Positions 1 to 5,337 of a stretch of 5,337 bases of DNA are shown one piece after another. The notes under the pieces are model-generated. The model was not told the origin of the DNA, did not search any database, and saw only the letters and a list, made by a program, of their open reading frames with translations. The stretch's first letter is position 1, and the number at the start of each line of letters is the position of its first letter. The position numbers and the translations under genes were made by a program. The DNA comes from Burkholderiales bacterium (GTDB lineage: Bacteria > Pseudomonadota > Gammaproteobacteria > Burkholderiales > Burkholderiaceae), in assembly GCA_947447845.1 (NCBI GenBank), contig CANFNO010000248.1, positions 1 to 5,337 on the forward strand, read 5' to 3'.

Positions 1-713
1 AGCTTGGTCACAAACTCCATGCCGTCAAAGCTGAACTTGGCCTGGTTGTTGGCGAATTGCATTTCGATGGCGCCATCCGCGTCACTCAAAAGGCGCTGCA
101 ACTCAATCACAGTTTTGCGCGGCAGAATAACTTCCTGCTTGGGCACTTCCACATCCAACGTGGCTGAGGCGAAAGCCAGACGGTGACCGTCGGTGGCGAC
201 CAAGCTGAGTTGTTTGCCTTCAGCAACGAACAAGATGCCGTTCAGGTAGTAGCGGATGTCGTGCACGGCCATCGCAAACGCCACCTGGCCGAGCAGGTCT
301 TTCAGCGTCTTTTGAGGCACGCTGAAAGCGGGGCCGAAATTGGCCGACTCTTGAACCAGCGGGAAGTCTTCGGCCTGCATTGTTTGCAACGTGAACTTGC
401 TCTTTCCGCCCTTGAGAATGATCTTGCTCTGGCTGGACTCGAGTGAAACGGTCTGATCCGAAGGCATGGTGCGCAGAATGTCGATGAGCTTGCGTGCACC
501 GATCGTTGTGGTGAAGTTGCCTGCGTCACCACCCAAATCGGCCGTTGTGCGGATTTGGATTTCCAAATCGCTGGTGGTGAGTTGGATTGAAGTGCCGGAC
601 TTACGCAGCAATACGTTTGCCAGAATCGGTAAAGTGTGACGCCGCTCTACGATGCCTGCAACGGATTGCAGAACCGACAGAACTTTATCTTGCGTTGCCT
701 TCAATACGATCAT
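1..713 (-). CDS. dnaN: DNA polymerase III subunit beta (sliding clamp), N-terminal part, truncated by window edge
   Basis: The sliding clamp is a ring-shaped homodimer that holds DNA polymerase III and other partners on DNA. The visible protein is 237 residues (MIVLKATQDK... to ...GMEFVTK), roughly two thirds of the usual ~367; the rest lies beyond base 1. Domain I covers about residues 1-122 (THTLPILANVLL-type start, here HTLPILANVLL), followed by domain II. Partner-binding cleft residues are visible: HDIRYYLNG (151-159, R154 and L157) and ATDGHRLA (173-180, T174, G176, H177, R178), matching the E. coli positions with an offset of two. The ATG at 711-713 is chosen because the first residues align with the family start; a weak purine-rich SD (GAAAG) lies about 9 nt upstream. 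It follows dnaA on the same strand after 131 bp, the classical dnaA-dnaN order. No frameshift or missing key residue is seen. Confidence 0.97.
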   Translation of the reverse strand, partial: MIVLKATQDKVLSVLQSVAGIVERRHTLPILANVLLRKSGTSIQLTTSDLEIQIRTTADLGGDAGNFTTTIGARKLIDILRTMPSDQTVSLESSQSKIILKGGKSKFTLQTMQAEDFPLVQESANFGPAFSVPQKTLKDLLGQVAFAMAVHDIRYYLNGILFVAEGKQLSLVATDGHRLAFASATLDVEVPKQEVILPRKTVIELQRLLSDADGAIEMQFANNQAKFSFDGMEFVTK

Positions 714-844
714 TTCAATTTCTTTCAGTGTCTCTATACGCCGCCTGAATCCATAGCAGTCCGAGACTGGCGACTTTGTTAAATACCCAACATTTTCGCT
801 GTTTTATGCGATTTTTACCGGGCGTCTTCCCTTGTTTTTAGCAA
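714..844. other. dnaA-dnaN intergenic spacer with phased T-tracts
   Basis: This spacer holds no gene. It has T-tracts on the plus strand starting at 793, 802 and 812, roughly one helical turn apart, and another run at 835-839. This could bend the DNA or ease unwinding, but that is inference. No 9-mer close to TTATNCACA is seen here. On the minus strand a TTAACA hexamer (774-781 region) resembles a -35 element for dnaN, but no good -10 sits at 16-18 bp from it, so I do not call a dnaN promoter. No convincing terminator for dnaA is visible, and dnaN may be partly read through from dnaA. Confidence 0.4.
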
Positions 845-2257
845 TCAACCTTTGAGGGTCTGTTCCAAGACGTGCAATTGCTGGTTCAGTTCCGTCATTT
901 GCTGGCGCTCCCCACCAATTTTTCGGACCGCATGCAGAACCGTGGTGTGGTCGCGCCCGCCAAACAGTTCGCCGATTTCAGGAAGACTTTTTTGCGTCAA
1001 TTCCTTGGCTAGGTACATGGCGATTTGACGGGGTCGAGCAATGCTGGCCGGACGCTTCTTGGAATACATGTCCGCGACCTTGATCTTGTAGTAATCGGCC
1101 ACGGTCTTCTGGATGTTTTCCACAGAAATCTGACGATTCTGAATCGACAGCAGATCGCGCAAGGCTTCTCGCGCCAGGGCAATCGAGATTTCTTTTTGGT
1201 TGAAGCGCGAATAGGCCAGGATTTTGCGCAAGGCGCCTTCAAGTTCGCGCACATTCGAGCGGACATTTTTAGCGACGAAAAACGCCACTTCCTCGGGCAT
1301 TTCCGAGCCCTCGACACGCGCTTTGTTGATCAAAATCGCTACCCGCATTTCGAGCTCGGGTGGCTCAATCGCAACGGTCAGTCCAGAGTCGAAACGTGAA
1401 ACCAGACGCTCGTGAATGTCGGCGAGACCCTTGGGATAGGTGTCGCTGGTCATCACGATGTGCGATTTTTTGGTCAGCAAAGCCTCAAAGGCATTGAAGA
1501 ACTCTTCTTGTGTGCGATCTTTATTGGCAAAAAATTGCACGTCATCAATCAGCAACAAATCCAGGGAGTGATAACGCTCCTTGAATTCGTCAAAAGTCTT
1601 GCGCTGATAGGCCTTAACCACATCCGATACGAATTGCTCTGCATGTATGTATAGAACTTTGCTGCCCGGCTTGTCTTGTAGCAGGCGATTGCCCACTGCG
1701 TGCATCAGGTGGGTCTTGCCCAAGCCTACGCCGCCATAGATAAACAGCGGGTTATACAGATGCCCTGGCATGGTCGCCACATGCATGGCCGCAGCACGCG
1801 CCATGCGGTTGGCCGTACCTTCCACTAGCGTCTCGAAAGTGAGCATGCCATTGAGGCGGTTCTTTGGGGTGCCCAGATTGCGGTCTTCGCCAATTTCAAC
1901 GGTATCCTCAATCAGCGGAGCGTCAGTAGCGGCCACTGAAAATTGAGGTCTGACGGTGGTTTCCCTGGGGGGAATGGCTAACTCCACGAGTACGGATTGG
2001 CCATACAGTTTCTCCAACATCCCGGAAATTCGCGCGCTGTATTGGGCCCGCACCCAGTCGAGTTTGAAGCGGTTGGCTACAAAAATGGTGATCCTGGAAA
2101 AGTCCTCATGCACATGGGCATGCAAGGGTTTAATCCAGGTGTTGAATTGCTGCTCCGGCAGTTCTTGCGCCAGTTGGTCTACGCAACTTTGCCAAAGGCT
2201 TTGGCCAATATCGTGAGCAGCAGTCTGCTGGCTGCTAGAGGGTTGTCCCGCGGTCAT
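845..2257 (-). CDS. dnaA: Chromosomal replication initiator protein DnaA
   Basis: DnaA binds 9-bp DnaA boxes at oriC, forms an ATP-dependent oligomer, opens the duplex and recruits DnaB helicase; it also acts as a transcription regulator. At 470 residues it is family-typical. Domain I is about residues 18-90 ([31 protein letters not shown]). A variable linker, domain II, follows at about 95-135. The AAA+ domain III has Walker A GGVGLGKT (175-182), Walker B LLLIDDVQ (234-241), sensor I MTSD (269-272), an arginine-finger region RLVSRFDSG (284-292) and sensor [10 protein letters not shown] (336-343). Domain IV is about 375-470, with the box-binding signature [10 protein letters not shown] (434-443) and [14 protein letters not shown] (407-420). 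The ATG at 2255-2257 is used because domain I starts shortly after it; GAGAA is a weak SD about 5-10 nt upstream. Nothing essential is missing. The DnaA boxes in front of the gene suggest autoregulation. Confidence 0.99.
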   Translation of the reverse strand: MTAGQPSSSQQTAAHDIGQSLWQSCVDQLAQELPEQQFNTWIKPLHAHVHEDFSRITIFVANRFKLDWVRAQYSARISGMLEKLYGQSVLVELAIPPRETTVRPQFSVAATDAPLIEDTVEIGEDRNLGTPKNRLNGMLTFETLVEGTANRMARAAAMHVATMPGHLYNPLFIYGGVGLGKTHLMHAVGNRLLQDKPGSKVLYIHAEQFVSDVVKAYQRKTFDEFKERYHSLDLLLIDDVQFFANKDRTQEEFFNAFEALLTKKSHIVMTSDTYPKGLADIHERLVSRFDSGLTVAIEPPELEMRVAILINKARVEGSEMPEEVAFFVAKNVRSNVRELEGALRKILAYSRFNQKEISIALAREALRDLLSIQNRQISVENIQKTVADYYKIKVADMYSKKRPASIARPRQIAMYLAKELTQKSLPEIGELFGGRDHTTVLHAVRKIGGERQQMTELNQQLHVLEQTLKG

Positions 2258-2274
2258 TGTTGTTCTCAGCTATC

Positions 2275-2283
2275 TGTGGATAG
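2275..2283 (-). promoter_or_regulatory. DnaA box, one mismatch (CTATCCACA on minus strand)
   Basis: The 9-mer differs from the TTATCCACA consensus only at its first base. It sits 17 bp upstream of the dnaA start codon and is embedded in a short palindrome with arms CTATC (2270-2274) and GATAG (2279-2283). It probably lies in the dnaA leader, where bound DnaA could hinder transcription, or it may serve as an origin site. Confidence 0.6.
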
Positions 2284-2304
2284 TTTTGTAATGCTGTGCA
2301 CTCG

Positions 2305-2333
2305 ATTGTAATTTATCAAAGCCTTATCCACAT
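2305..2333 (-). promoter_or_regulatory. Possible dnaA promoter
   Basis: On the minus strand TACAAT (2305-2310) matches the -10 consensus at five of six positions. The place where a -35 would fall (about 2328-2333) has no good TTGACA match and is instead occupied by the perfect DnaA box at 2324-2332. Transcription would start near 2298, giving a leader of about 40 nt. The weak -35 with an overlapping DnaA box fits a DnaA-controlled promoter. The call rests on one hexamer and the position alone. Confidence 0.35.
2324..2332 (+). promoter_or_regulatory. DnaA box, perfect consensus TTATCCACA
   Basis: This is an exact match to the strong E. coli-type R1 box. It lies between the divergent dnaA and rpmH genes, 49 bp from the second box and in the opposite orientation. 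It overlaps the expected -35 position of the dnaA promoter, so it may serve both initiation and dnaA autoregulation. DnaA domain IV encoded alongside carries the standard recognition signature, consistent with use of this consensus. Confidence 0.8.
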
Positions 2334-2387
2334 GCTGCAATGCGGACACGCTGTTGCGACTTTGGTATCAGAATCTTGTTCAAGGTG

Positions 2388-2416
2388 TTGCCGTGATTGA
2401 GAAAATTTGCGATAAT
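2388..2416 (+). promoter_or_regulatory. rpmH operon promoter (sigma-70 type)
   Basis: TTGCCG (2388-2393) and GATAAT (2411-2416) are separated by exactly 17 bp. The -10 matches five of six consensus bases and is preceded by TGC, forming an extended -10. The predicted start is near 2423, giving a 5' leader of about 40 nt before rpmH; near its 5' end CCCTG (2426-2430) can pair with CGGGG (2439-2443) in a small hairpin. This is the best promoter in the window and likely drives rpmH-rnpA-yidD-yidC. Confidence 0.65.
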
Positions 2417-2462
2417 CTCGGGTTTCCCTGATTGTTGTCGGGGTCCAGAGCAGAGATTCAAA

Positions 2463-2597
2463 ATGAAACGCACATACCAACCTTCCAAAATTCGCCGCGC
2501 CCGTACCCACGGCTTTCTGGTTCGCATGAAGACTCGCGGCGGCCGCGCTGTGATCAATGCGCGCCGCGCCAAGGGCCGCAAGCGCCTGGCTGTCTAA
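2463..2597 (+). CDS. rpmH: 50S ribosomal protein L34
   Basis: L34 is a very small, strongly basic protein of the large ribosomal subunit that binds 23S rRNA. The 44-residue product is full length and canonical: it begins [18 protein letters not shown], continues through [24 protein letters not shown] and ends AV. Lysine and arginine dominate, as expected. The ATG at 2463 is the only sensible start; the upstream AGAG/GAGA purines form a modest SD. It is the first gene of the rightward block, preceded by a good promoter, and rnpA follows after 82 nt in the near-universal rpmH-rnpA order. Identification is essentially certain from the sequence alone. Confidence 0.99.
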   Translation: MKRTYQPSKIRRARTHGFLVRMKTRGGRAVINARRAKGRKRLAV

Positions 2598-2679
2598 GCC
2601 ATTCAAAGCAGTTTTTGACCGGCAGTCTCTTGGGGCACTGGATTTGTCTCAAGAGGTTTCAGTTCTGGTGTGCTCCAAC

Positions 2680-3099
2680 ATGCAGCGATTGAAAACCCGG
2701 CCTCAATTCCAGGCAGTTCTGTCTGGCAAAACCCTTGCCCGAACCACGCACTTTGCATTGCATAGGGCGGACTTGGTTTCGGATGTGCCTCCCGGGATGA
2801 CGCCGCAAGCGCCTCTTTTTTCGCATGCTTGCGTGTGGTTGGGGGCTATGGTTCCCAAGCGTTGGGCTAAAAGGGCCGTAACGCGCAATGCCATCAAACG
2901 TCAGATTTACAACGTCAGCGCGCTATTCGAACCACATTTGGCCGTTGGTGCCCACGTGGTGCGTTTGCGTGCGGGTTTTGACCGCGTTCAGTTCGTGAGT
3001 GCGACCTCGGAAGCATTGAAGTCTGCGGTTCGAACAGAACTTCTCAGTTTGTTTGATCGGGCTTGCCCCGGCACGTCGGCTGATCGGGCGAAGGGTTGA
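2680..3099 (+). CDS. rnpA: Ribonuclease P protein component
   Basis: RnpA is the basic protein cofactor of RNase P; it binds the catalytic RNA and helps position the precursor-tRNA leader for 5' maturation. The 139-residue protein shows the N-terminal LKTRPQFQAVL helix (4-14), FALHR (25-29), a long low-conservation insert at about 31-48, the core LGAMVPKRWAKRAVTRNAIKR (54-74) with the RNxxKR signature at 69-74, and a C-terminal helix near 108-126. I choose the ATG at 2680 because MQRLKTRPQFQ matches the usual start in related betaproteobacteria. The start is uncertain: no SD lies close to it, AAGAGG (2651-2656) sits better in front of an in-frame GTG at 2668, and the frame stays open back to an ATG at 2557 inside rpmH. 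yidD begins 2 nt after the stop, implying one mRNA and probable translational coupling. Confidence 0.95.
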   Translation: MQRLKTRPQFQAVLSGKTLARTTHFALHRADLVSDVPPGMTPQAPLFSHACVWLGAMVPKRWAKRAVTRNAIKRQIYNVSALFEPHLAVGAHVVRLRAGFDRVQFVSATSEALKSAVRTELLSLFDRACPGTSADRAKG

Positions 3100-3101
3100 A
3101 T

Positions 3102-3371
3102 ATGATGCGCCGCTTGCTAATGGGTGTTGTCAGGACTTACCGCCTACTTTTGAGTCCCTGGCTAGGATCTTCCTGCCGTTTTGAGCCCACTTGCTCCGTA
3201 TACTCGCTGAAGGCTCTTGAGCAGCATGGTGCTGCCTGGGGTAGTTATCTTACGGTTGCACGCATTGCGCGTTGCCACCCCTGGTGTGCCGGAGGTAGCG
3301 ACCCGGTGCCTACAGAATCCCCGCGGCTTTTTGGCCGCCTGATTTCCCCGTCTGAAAAGAAACACTCATGA
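3102..3371 (+). CDS. yidD: Membrane protein insertion efficiency factor YidD
   Basis: YidD is a small protein found at the inner membrane next to YidC and reported to improve insertion of YidC clients. The 89-residue product has an amphipathic, basic N-terminal segment (RRLLMGVVRTYRLLLSPWLG, residues 3-22) and the conserved cysteine/histidine core: CRFEPTCSVY (25-34), HG (42-43), and RCHPWCAGGSDPVP (57-70). Cysteines 25, 31 and 58 match those of E. coli YidD; C62 is an extra one. Length is close to the usual 70-90. The ATG at 3102 (or the adjacent one at 3105) is preferred over an in-frame TTG at 3096 because AAGGG at 3091-3095, within the end of rnpA, is a good SD at 6 nt. The stop overlaps the yidC start (ATGA). 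Confidence 0.95.
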   Translation: MMRRLLMGVVRTYRLLLSPWLGSSCRFEPTCSVYSLKALEQHGAAWGSYLTVARIARCHPWCAGGSDPVPTESPRLFGRLISPSEKKHS

Positions 3372-5077
3372 ACGATATCCGCCGCACCATTTTGTGGGTG
3401 ATCTTTGGTTTTGCCATGGTGATGCTATGGGACCAGTGGCAGGTTGCCAACGGAAAGAAGGCCACTTTCTTCCCTGGGCCTATGCCGGTAGCAAGTGCAC
3501 CGAAAGTGGGTGACATACCCGCTGCAAAAGACGCATCCCTGCCAGCGGCAGCTGTCGCTCAGACAAATGTGCCTGCTGCCACGCCAGTTGCTACGCCCTC
3601 TTCTACGCCCAAAGAACGTTTTGAGGTGACTACGGATGTGCTCAAACTTACGCTGGACACCGAAGGCGGCTCCCTGGTGCGTGCAGAGCTGCTGAAGTAC
3701 GCGGACTCGGAAGATAAATCCAAAAATTTCGTGCTGTTGGATGACAGCAAAGATCGCGTGTATATGGCCCAGTCCGGCGTGGTTGCGGGCAGCACAGGCG
3801 GCGCATTTCCCACCCATAAGACGGTGATGACTGCCACAGGCGCACATGCACTGAAGGATGGCGAAAACGAGTTGGTTCTCACATTCACCTCGCCTGATGT
3901 GGGTGGCATCAAACTGATCAAGACCTACACATTGCGCCGTGGCGCTTACGATATTGCTGTCAAACATGAACTGATCAATACCTCGGCGACAGCCCAGTCG
4001 GCCCAGTTGTATCTGCAGCTGGTACGCGATGGCAATAAGCCAGCCGGTGGCTCGTCGTTCTACTCCACCTTCACTGGCCCAGCCGTATACACCGATGCCA
4101 AGAAGTTCGAAAAAGTAGATTTCTCGGATATCAAAAAGAACAAGGCCGATTTTGAAAAATCAGCCTCAAATGGCTACATCGCCATGGTGCAGCACTACTT
4201 TGCAAGTGCCTGGATCTTGCCTGATGGCGTTCAACGAAGCCTGTCCATGGACGCGGTCGACATCGGCGCCACGTTGGGTGACTGCTGCTACCGCGCAACC
4301 ATGGTGGCGCCACTGGAAACACTGGCTCCTGGCGCCAGCAAGGCAGTAGAAGCCAAACTGTTCATCGGACCGCAGGAAGAGAAAATGCTGGAGGCGCTTA
4401 GCCCCGGTCTGGAACTTCTGAAGGACTATGGCCGACTCACGATTCTGGCAAAACCTCTGTACTGGTTGCTGGACAAACTGCACAGCTTTATCCAGAACTG
4501 GGGCTGGTCCATTGTGGCCTTGGTGCTTTTGCTGAAGATCGCTTTTTATTGGCTCAATGCCAAGGCTTACTCCAGCATGGCCAAAATGAAGGCTATCAAC
4601 CCCAAGATCATGGAAATGCGCGAGCGCCTCAAAGACAAGCCGCAACAAATGCAGCAAGAGATGATGCGTATCTATCGCGAAGAAAAAGTTAACCCCATGG
4701 GTGGCTGCTTCCCAATCATGATCCAAATTCCGGTATTTATTGCGCTGTACTCGGTGCTACTGGCTACCGTGGAAATGCGCAATGCGCCTTGGGCGCTGTG
4801 GATTCATGATCTGTCGGCACCAGACCCGTATTACATCTTGCCGCTGTTCATGACGCTGACTACGTTGCTGCAGACCTCGTTGAACCCGGCTCCGCCGGAT
4901 CCTATGCAAGCCAAGATGATGTGGATCATGCCGCTTGCCTTCAGCGTGATGTTCTTCTTCTTCCCGTCCGGGTTGGTGATGTACTGGATCACTAACAATG
5001 TGTTGTCGATTGCGCAGCAGTGGATCATCAACACCCGCATGGGTGTGCCGCCGAAGTTCAATCTGCCGAAGTTTTAG
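3368..5077 (+). CDS. yidC: Membrane protein insertase YidC
   Basis: YidC inserts and folds inner-membrane proteins, alone or with SecYEG. The 569-residue protein has the Gram-negative layout: an uncleaved N-terminal membrane anchor (about 6-22), an Ala/Pro-rich linker (36-80), a large periplasmic domain (about 83-345), then the 60KD_IMP core with five membrane segments near 378-398, 447-468, 487-504, 517-533 and 535-553. The cytoplasmic C1 loop (399-446) contains MAKMKAINPKIMEMRERL and EEKVNPMGGCFP; ALWIHDLSAPDPYYILP (476-492) and FPSGLVMYW (532-540) are family signatures. The groove position equal to E. coli R366 is K390, as I recall is common in betaproteobacteria. The C-terminus is short, without a long basic tail. 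The gene overlaps yidD by 4 nt, so translation is likely coupled; the SD (AAAAGA) is weak. Confidence 0.99.
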   Translation: MNDIRRTILWVIFGFAMVMLWDQWQVANGKKATFFPGPMPVASAPKVGDIPAAKDASLPAAAVAQTNVPAATPVATPSSTPKERFEVTTDVLKLTLDTEGGSLVRAELLKYADSEDKSKNFVLLDDSKDRVYMAQSGVVAGSTGGAFPTHKTVMTATGAHALKDGENELVLTFTSPDVGGIKLIKTYTLRRGAYDIAVKHELINTSATAQSAQLYLQLVRDGNKPAGGSSFYSTFTGPAVYTDAKKFEKVDFSDIKKNKADFEKSASNGYIAMVQHYFASAWILPDGVQRSLSMDAVDIGATLGDCCYRATMVAPLETLAPGASKAVEAKLFIGPQEEKMLEALSPGLELLKDYGRLTILAKPLYWLLDKLHSFIQNWGWSIVALVLLLKIAFYWLNAKAYSSMAKMKAINPKIMEMRERLKDKPQQMQQEMMRIYREEKVNPMGGCFPIMIQIPVFIALYSVLLATVEMRNAPWALWIHDLSAPDPYYILPLFMTLTTLLQTSLNPAPPDPMQAKMMWIMPLAFSVMFFFFPSGLVMYWITNNVLSIAQQWIINTRMGVPPKFNLPKF

Positions 5078-5104
5078 GCTTCCCCCGAAGAGAATCGGTA
5101 CCCA

Positions 5105-5177
5105 CCCCGAAGCGCCTTCGGCGCCTCCCCCGGGGGGTGACACCAGCGGCCCGGCGAAGCCGGTTCTGCGGTGTCCC
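5105..5177. repeat. GC-rich extragenic palindromic (REP-like) element
   Basis: The first 100 bp after yidC carry three stacked inverted repeats. CCGAAG/CTTCGG (5107-5112 with 5116-5121) competes with GCGCC/GGCGC (5112-5116 with 5120-5124). A CCCCCGGGGG palindrome lies at 5127-5136. A nested hairpin has outer arms GACACC (5139-5144) and GGTGTC (5170-5175) and inner arms CCGGC (5151-5155) and GCCGG (5159-5163) around GAA. The design resembles high-copy intergenic elements I recall from Comamonadaceae genomes; copy number cannot be seen from one window. There is no T-run after the hairpins, so it is not a standard rho-independent terminator, but it may stabilise the yidC mRNA 3' end or limit read-through into mnmE. 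Any translation across it is spurious. Confidence 0.6.
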
Positions 5178-5270
5178 TTGTTAAGCTCCACCTCGCTCGC
5201 AGGGTGTTCTGTGGGGCTAAAGTTTCACTCGGGTCCATGTGCCCCAGTTCCCTGACTACACTCCCCCTCT

Positions 5271-5337
5271 ATGCTGAGTCGCCACCACGATCCCATTCTG
5301 GCCATTGCCACGGCGCCTGGACGCGGGGCGGTTGGTA
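5271..5337 (+). CDS. mnmE: tRNA-modification GTPase MnmE, first 22 codons, truncated by window edge
   Basis: MnmE (TrmE) works with MnmG to modify uridine-34 at the wobble position of certain tRNAs, using a folate-binding N-terminal domain and a G domain. Only residues 1-22 are visible: MLSRHHDPILAIATAPGRGA then VG. The pattern D-P/T-I-x-A-I-A-T-A-P-G-R-G-A/G-V/I-G is the family N-terminus, and the position after yidC is its usual place. The ATG at 5271 is well fixed because an in-frame TGA at 5253-5255 leaves no upstream ATG, GTG or TTG. The 20 nt before it are pyrimidine-rich with no SD, which is unusual beside the other genes here. A TACACT hexamer (5257-5262) could be a -10 giving an almost leaderless mRNA, but no -35 supports it. 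Confidence 0.93.
   Translation, partial: MLSRHHDPILAIATAPGRGAVG

Larger units (their letters stand above)
2258..2462. other. Candidate oriC region (dnaA-rpmH spacer)
   Basis: This non-coding spacer divides the leftward dnaA-dnaN block from the rightward rpmH block, a strand switch typical of bacterial origins. It contains a perfect DnaA box (2324-2332), a one-mismatch box in the opposite orientation (2275-2283) and AT-rich DNA from about 2281 to 2320 in which TTGTAAT occurs twice, 20 bp apart (2286-2292 and 2306-2312). Only two good boxes are present, fewer than in many known origins, so the full origin could extend elsewhere (for example past dnaN) or use weaker sites. What is seen is the boxes, AT content and gene order; origin function is inferred. 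Confidence 0.5.

Noticed and set aside
820..830. Possible terminator (GGG...CCC) downstream of dnaA
   Set aside because: The stem is only 3 bp and no suitable U-run follows on the minus strand.
1116..1124. DnaA-box-like TTTTCCACA inside dnaA, with near matches at 1614-1622 and 2106-2114 and another near 4917
   Set aside because: They lie in codons of conserved protein segments, and one-mismatch 9-mers turn up several times in coding DNA of this window, so chance is the simplest explanation.
1025..1399. Plus-strand open frame inside dnaA
   Set aside because: It is opposite the AAA+ and DNA-binding domains of DnaA, with no recognisable domain and no SD or promoter.
3425..3967. Long open frame (180 codons) on the minus strand opposite yidC
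   Set aside because: It lies antisense to the conserved periplasmic domain of YidC, shows no recognisable motif, and is rich in His and Cys in the way of antisense shadow frames.
4166..4726. Open frame of 186 codons on the minus strand opposite the YidC core
   Set aside because: It mirrors a strongly conserved coding region and has no family resemblance or promoter; a shadow of yidC.
4998..5255. Open frame spanning the end of yidC and the palindromic element
   Set aside because: The Pro/Gly/Ala-rich translation (such as APPPGGDTSGPAKP) comes from the repeat element, a type of spurious frame common over such repeats.
1..5337. A mobile element, CRISPR array, toxin-antitoxin pair or other undescribed multi-gene system
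   Set aside because: All coding space is taken up by well-known core genes in their usual order; no direct-repeat array, transposase or unexplained gene is present.

Overview
The window is a betaproteobacterial chromosomal-origin neighbourhood. Two divergent, highly conserved gene blocks are separated by a short AT-rich spacer: dnaA-dnaN reads leftward, and rpmH-rnpA-yidD-yidC-mnmE reads rightward. Protein details (RnpA beginning MQRLKTRPQFQ, MnmE beginning MLSRHHDPI, a lysine in the YidC groove) and a GC-rich extragenic palindromic element after yidC suggest Burkholderiales, probably Comamonadaceae (Rhodoferax/Polaromonas/Acidovorax-like). That placement is inferred from remembered family patterns, not from a search.

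Left block, minus strand: bases 1-713 are the first 237 codons of dnaN (sliding clamp), cut by the window edge. A 131-bp spacer (714-844) with three T-tracts about 10 bp apart separates it from a complete dnaA (845-2257, 470 aa), the replication initiator. The 205-bp dnaA-rpmH spacer (2258-2462) holds a perfect DnaA box (2324-2332), a one-mismatch box in the opposite orientation (2275-2283), AT-rich DNA between them, a possible dnaA promoter and a good rpmH promoter. It is the best oriC candidate here, although two boxes are few.

Right block, plus strand: rpmH (L34), rnpA (RNase P protein), yidD (small membrane-associated insertion factor) and yidC (inner-membrane insertase) are tightly packed. 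yidD starts 2 nt after rnpA stops, and yidC overlaps yidD by 4 nt (ATGA). A 193-bp spacer with a multi-hairpin element follows, and the first 22 codons of mnmE (tRNA-U34 modification GTPase) run off the right edge.

Together the genes couple chromosome initiation and clamp loading (dnaA, dnaN) with ribosome and tRNA production (rpmH, rnpA, mnmE) and membrane protein insertion (yidD, yidC). I see no mobile element, CRISPR array, rRNA or tRNA gene, toxin-antitoxin pair or defence system, and no sign of an undescribed multi-gene system. The points worth a second look are regulatory or structural: origin architecture, the DnaA box at the dnaA promoter, the apparent lack of a Shine-Dalgarno before mnmE, and the palindromic element.
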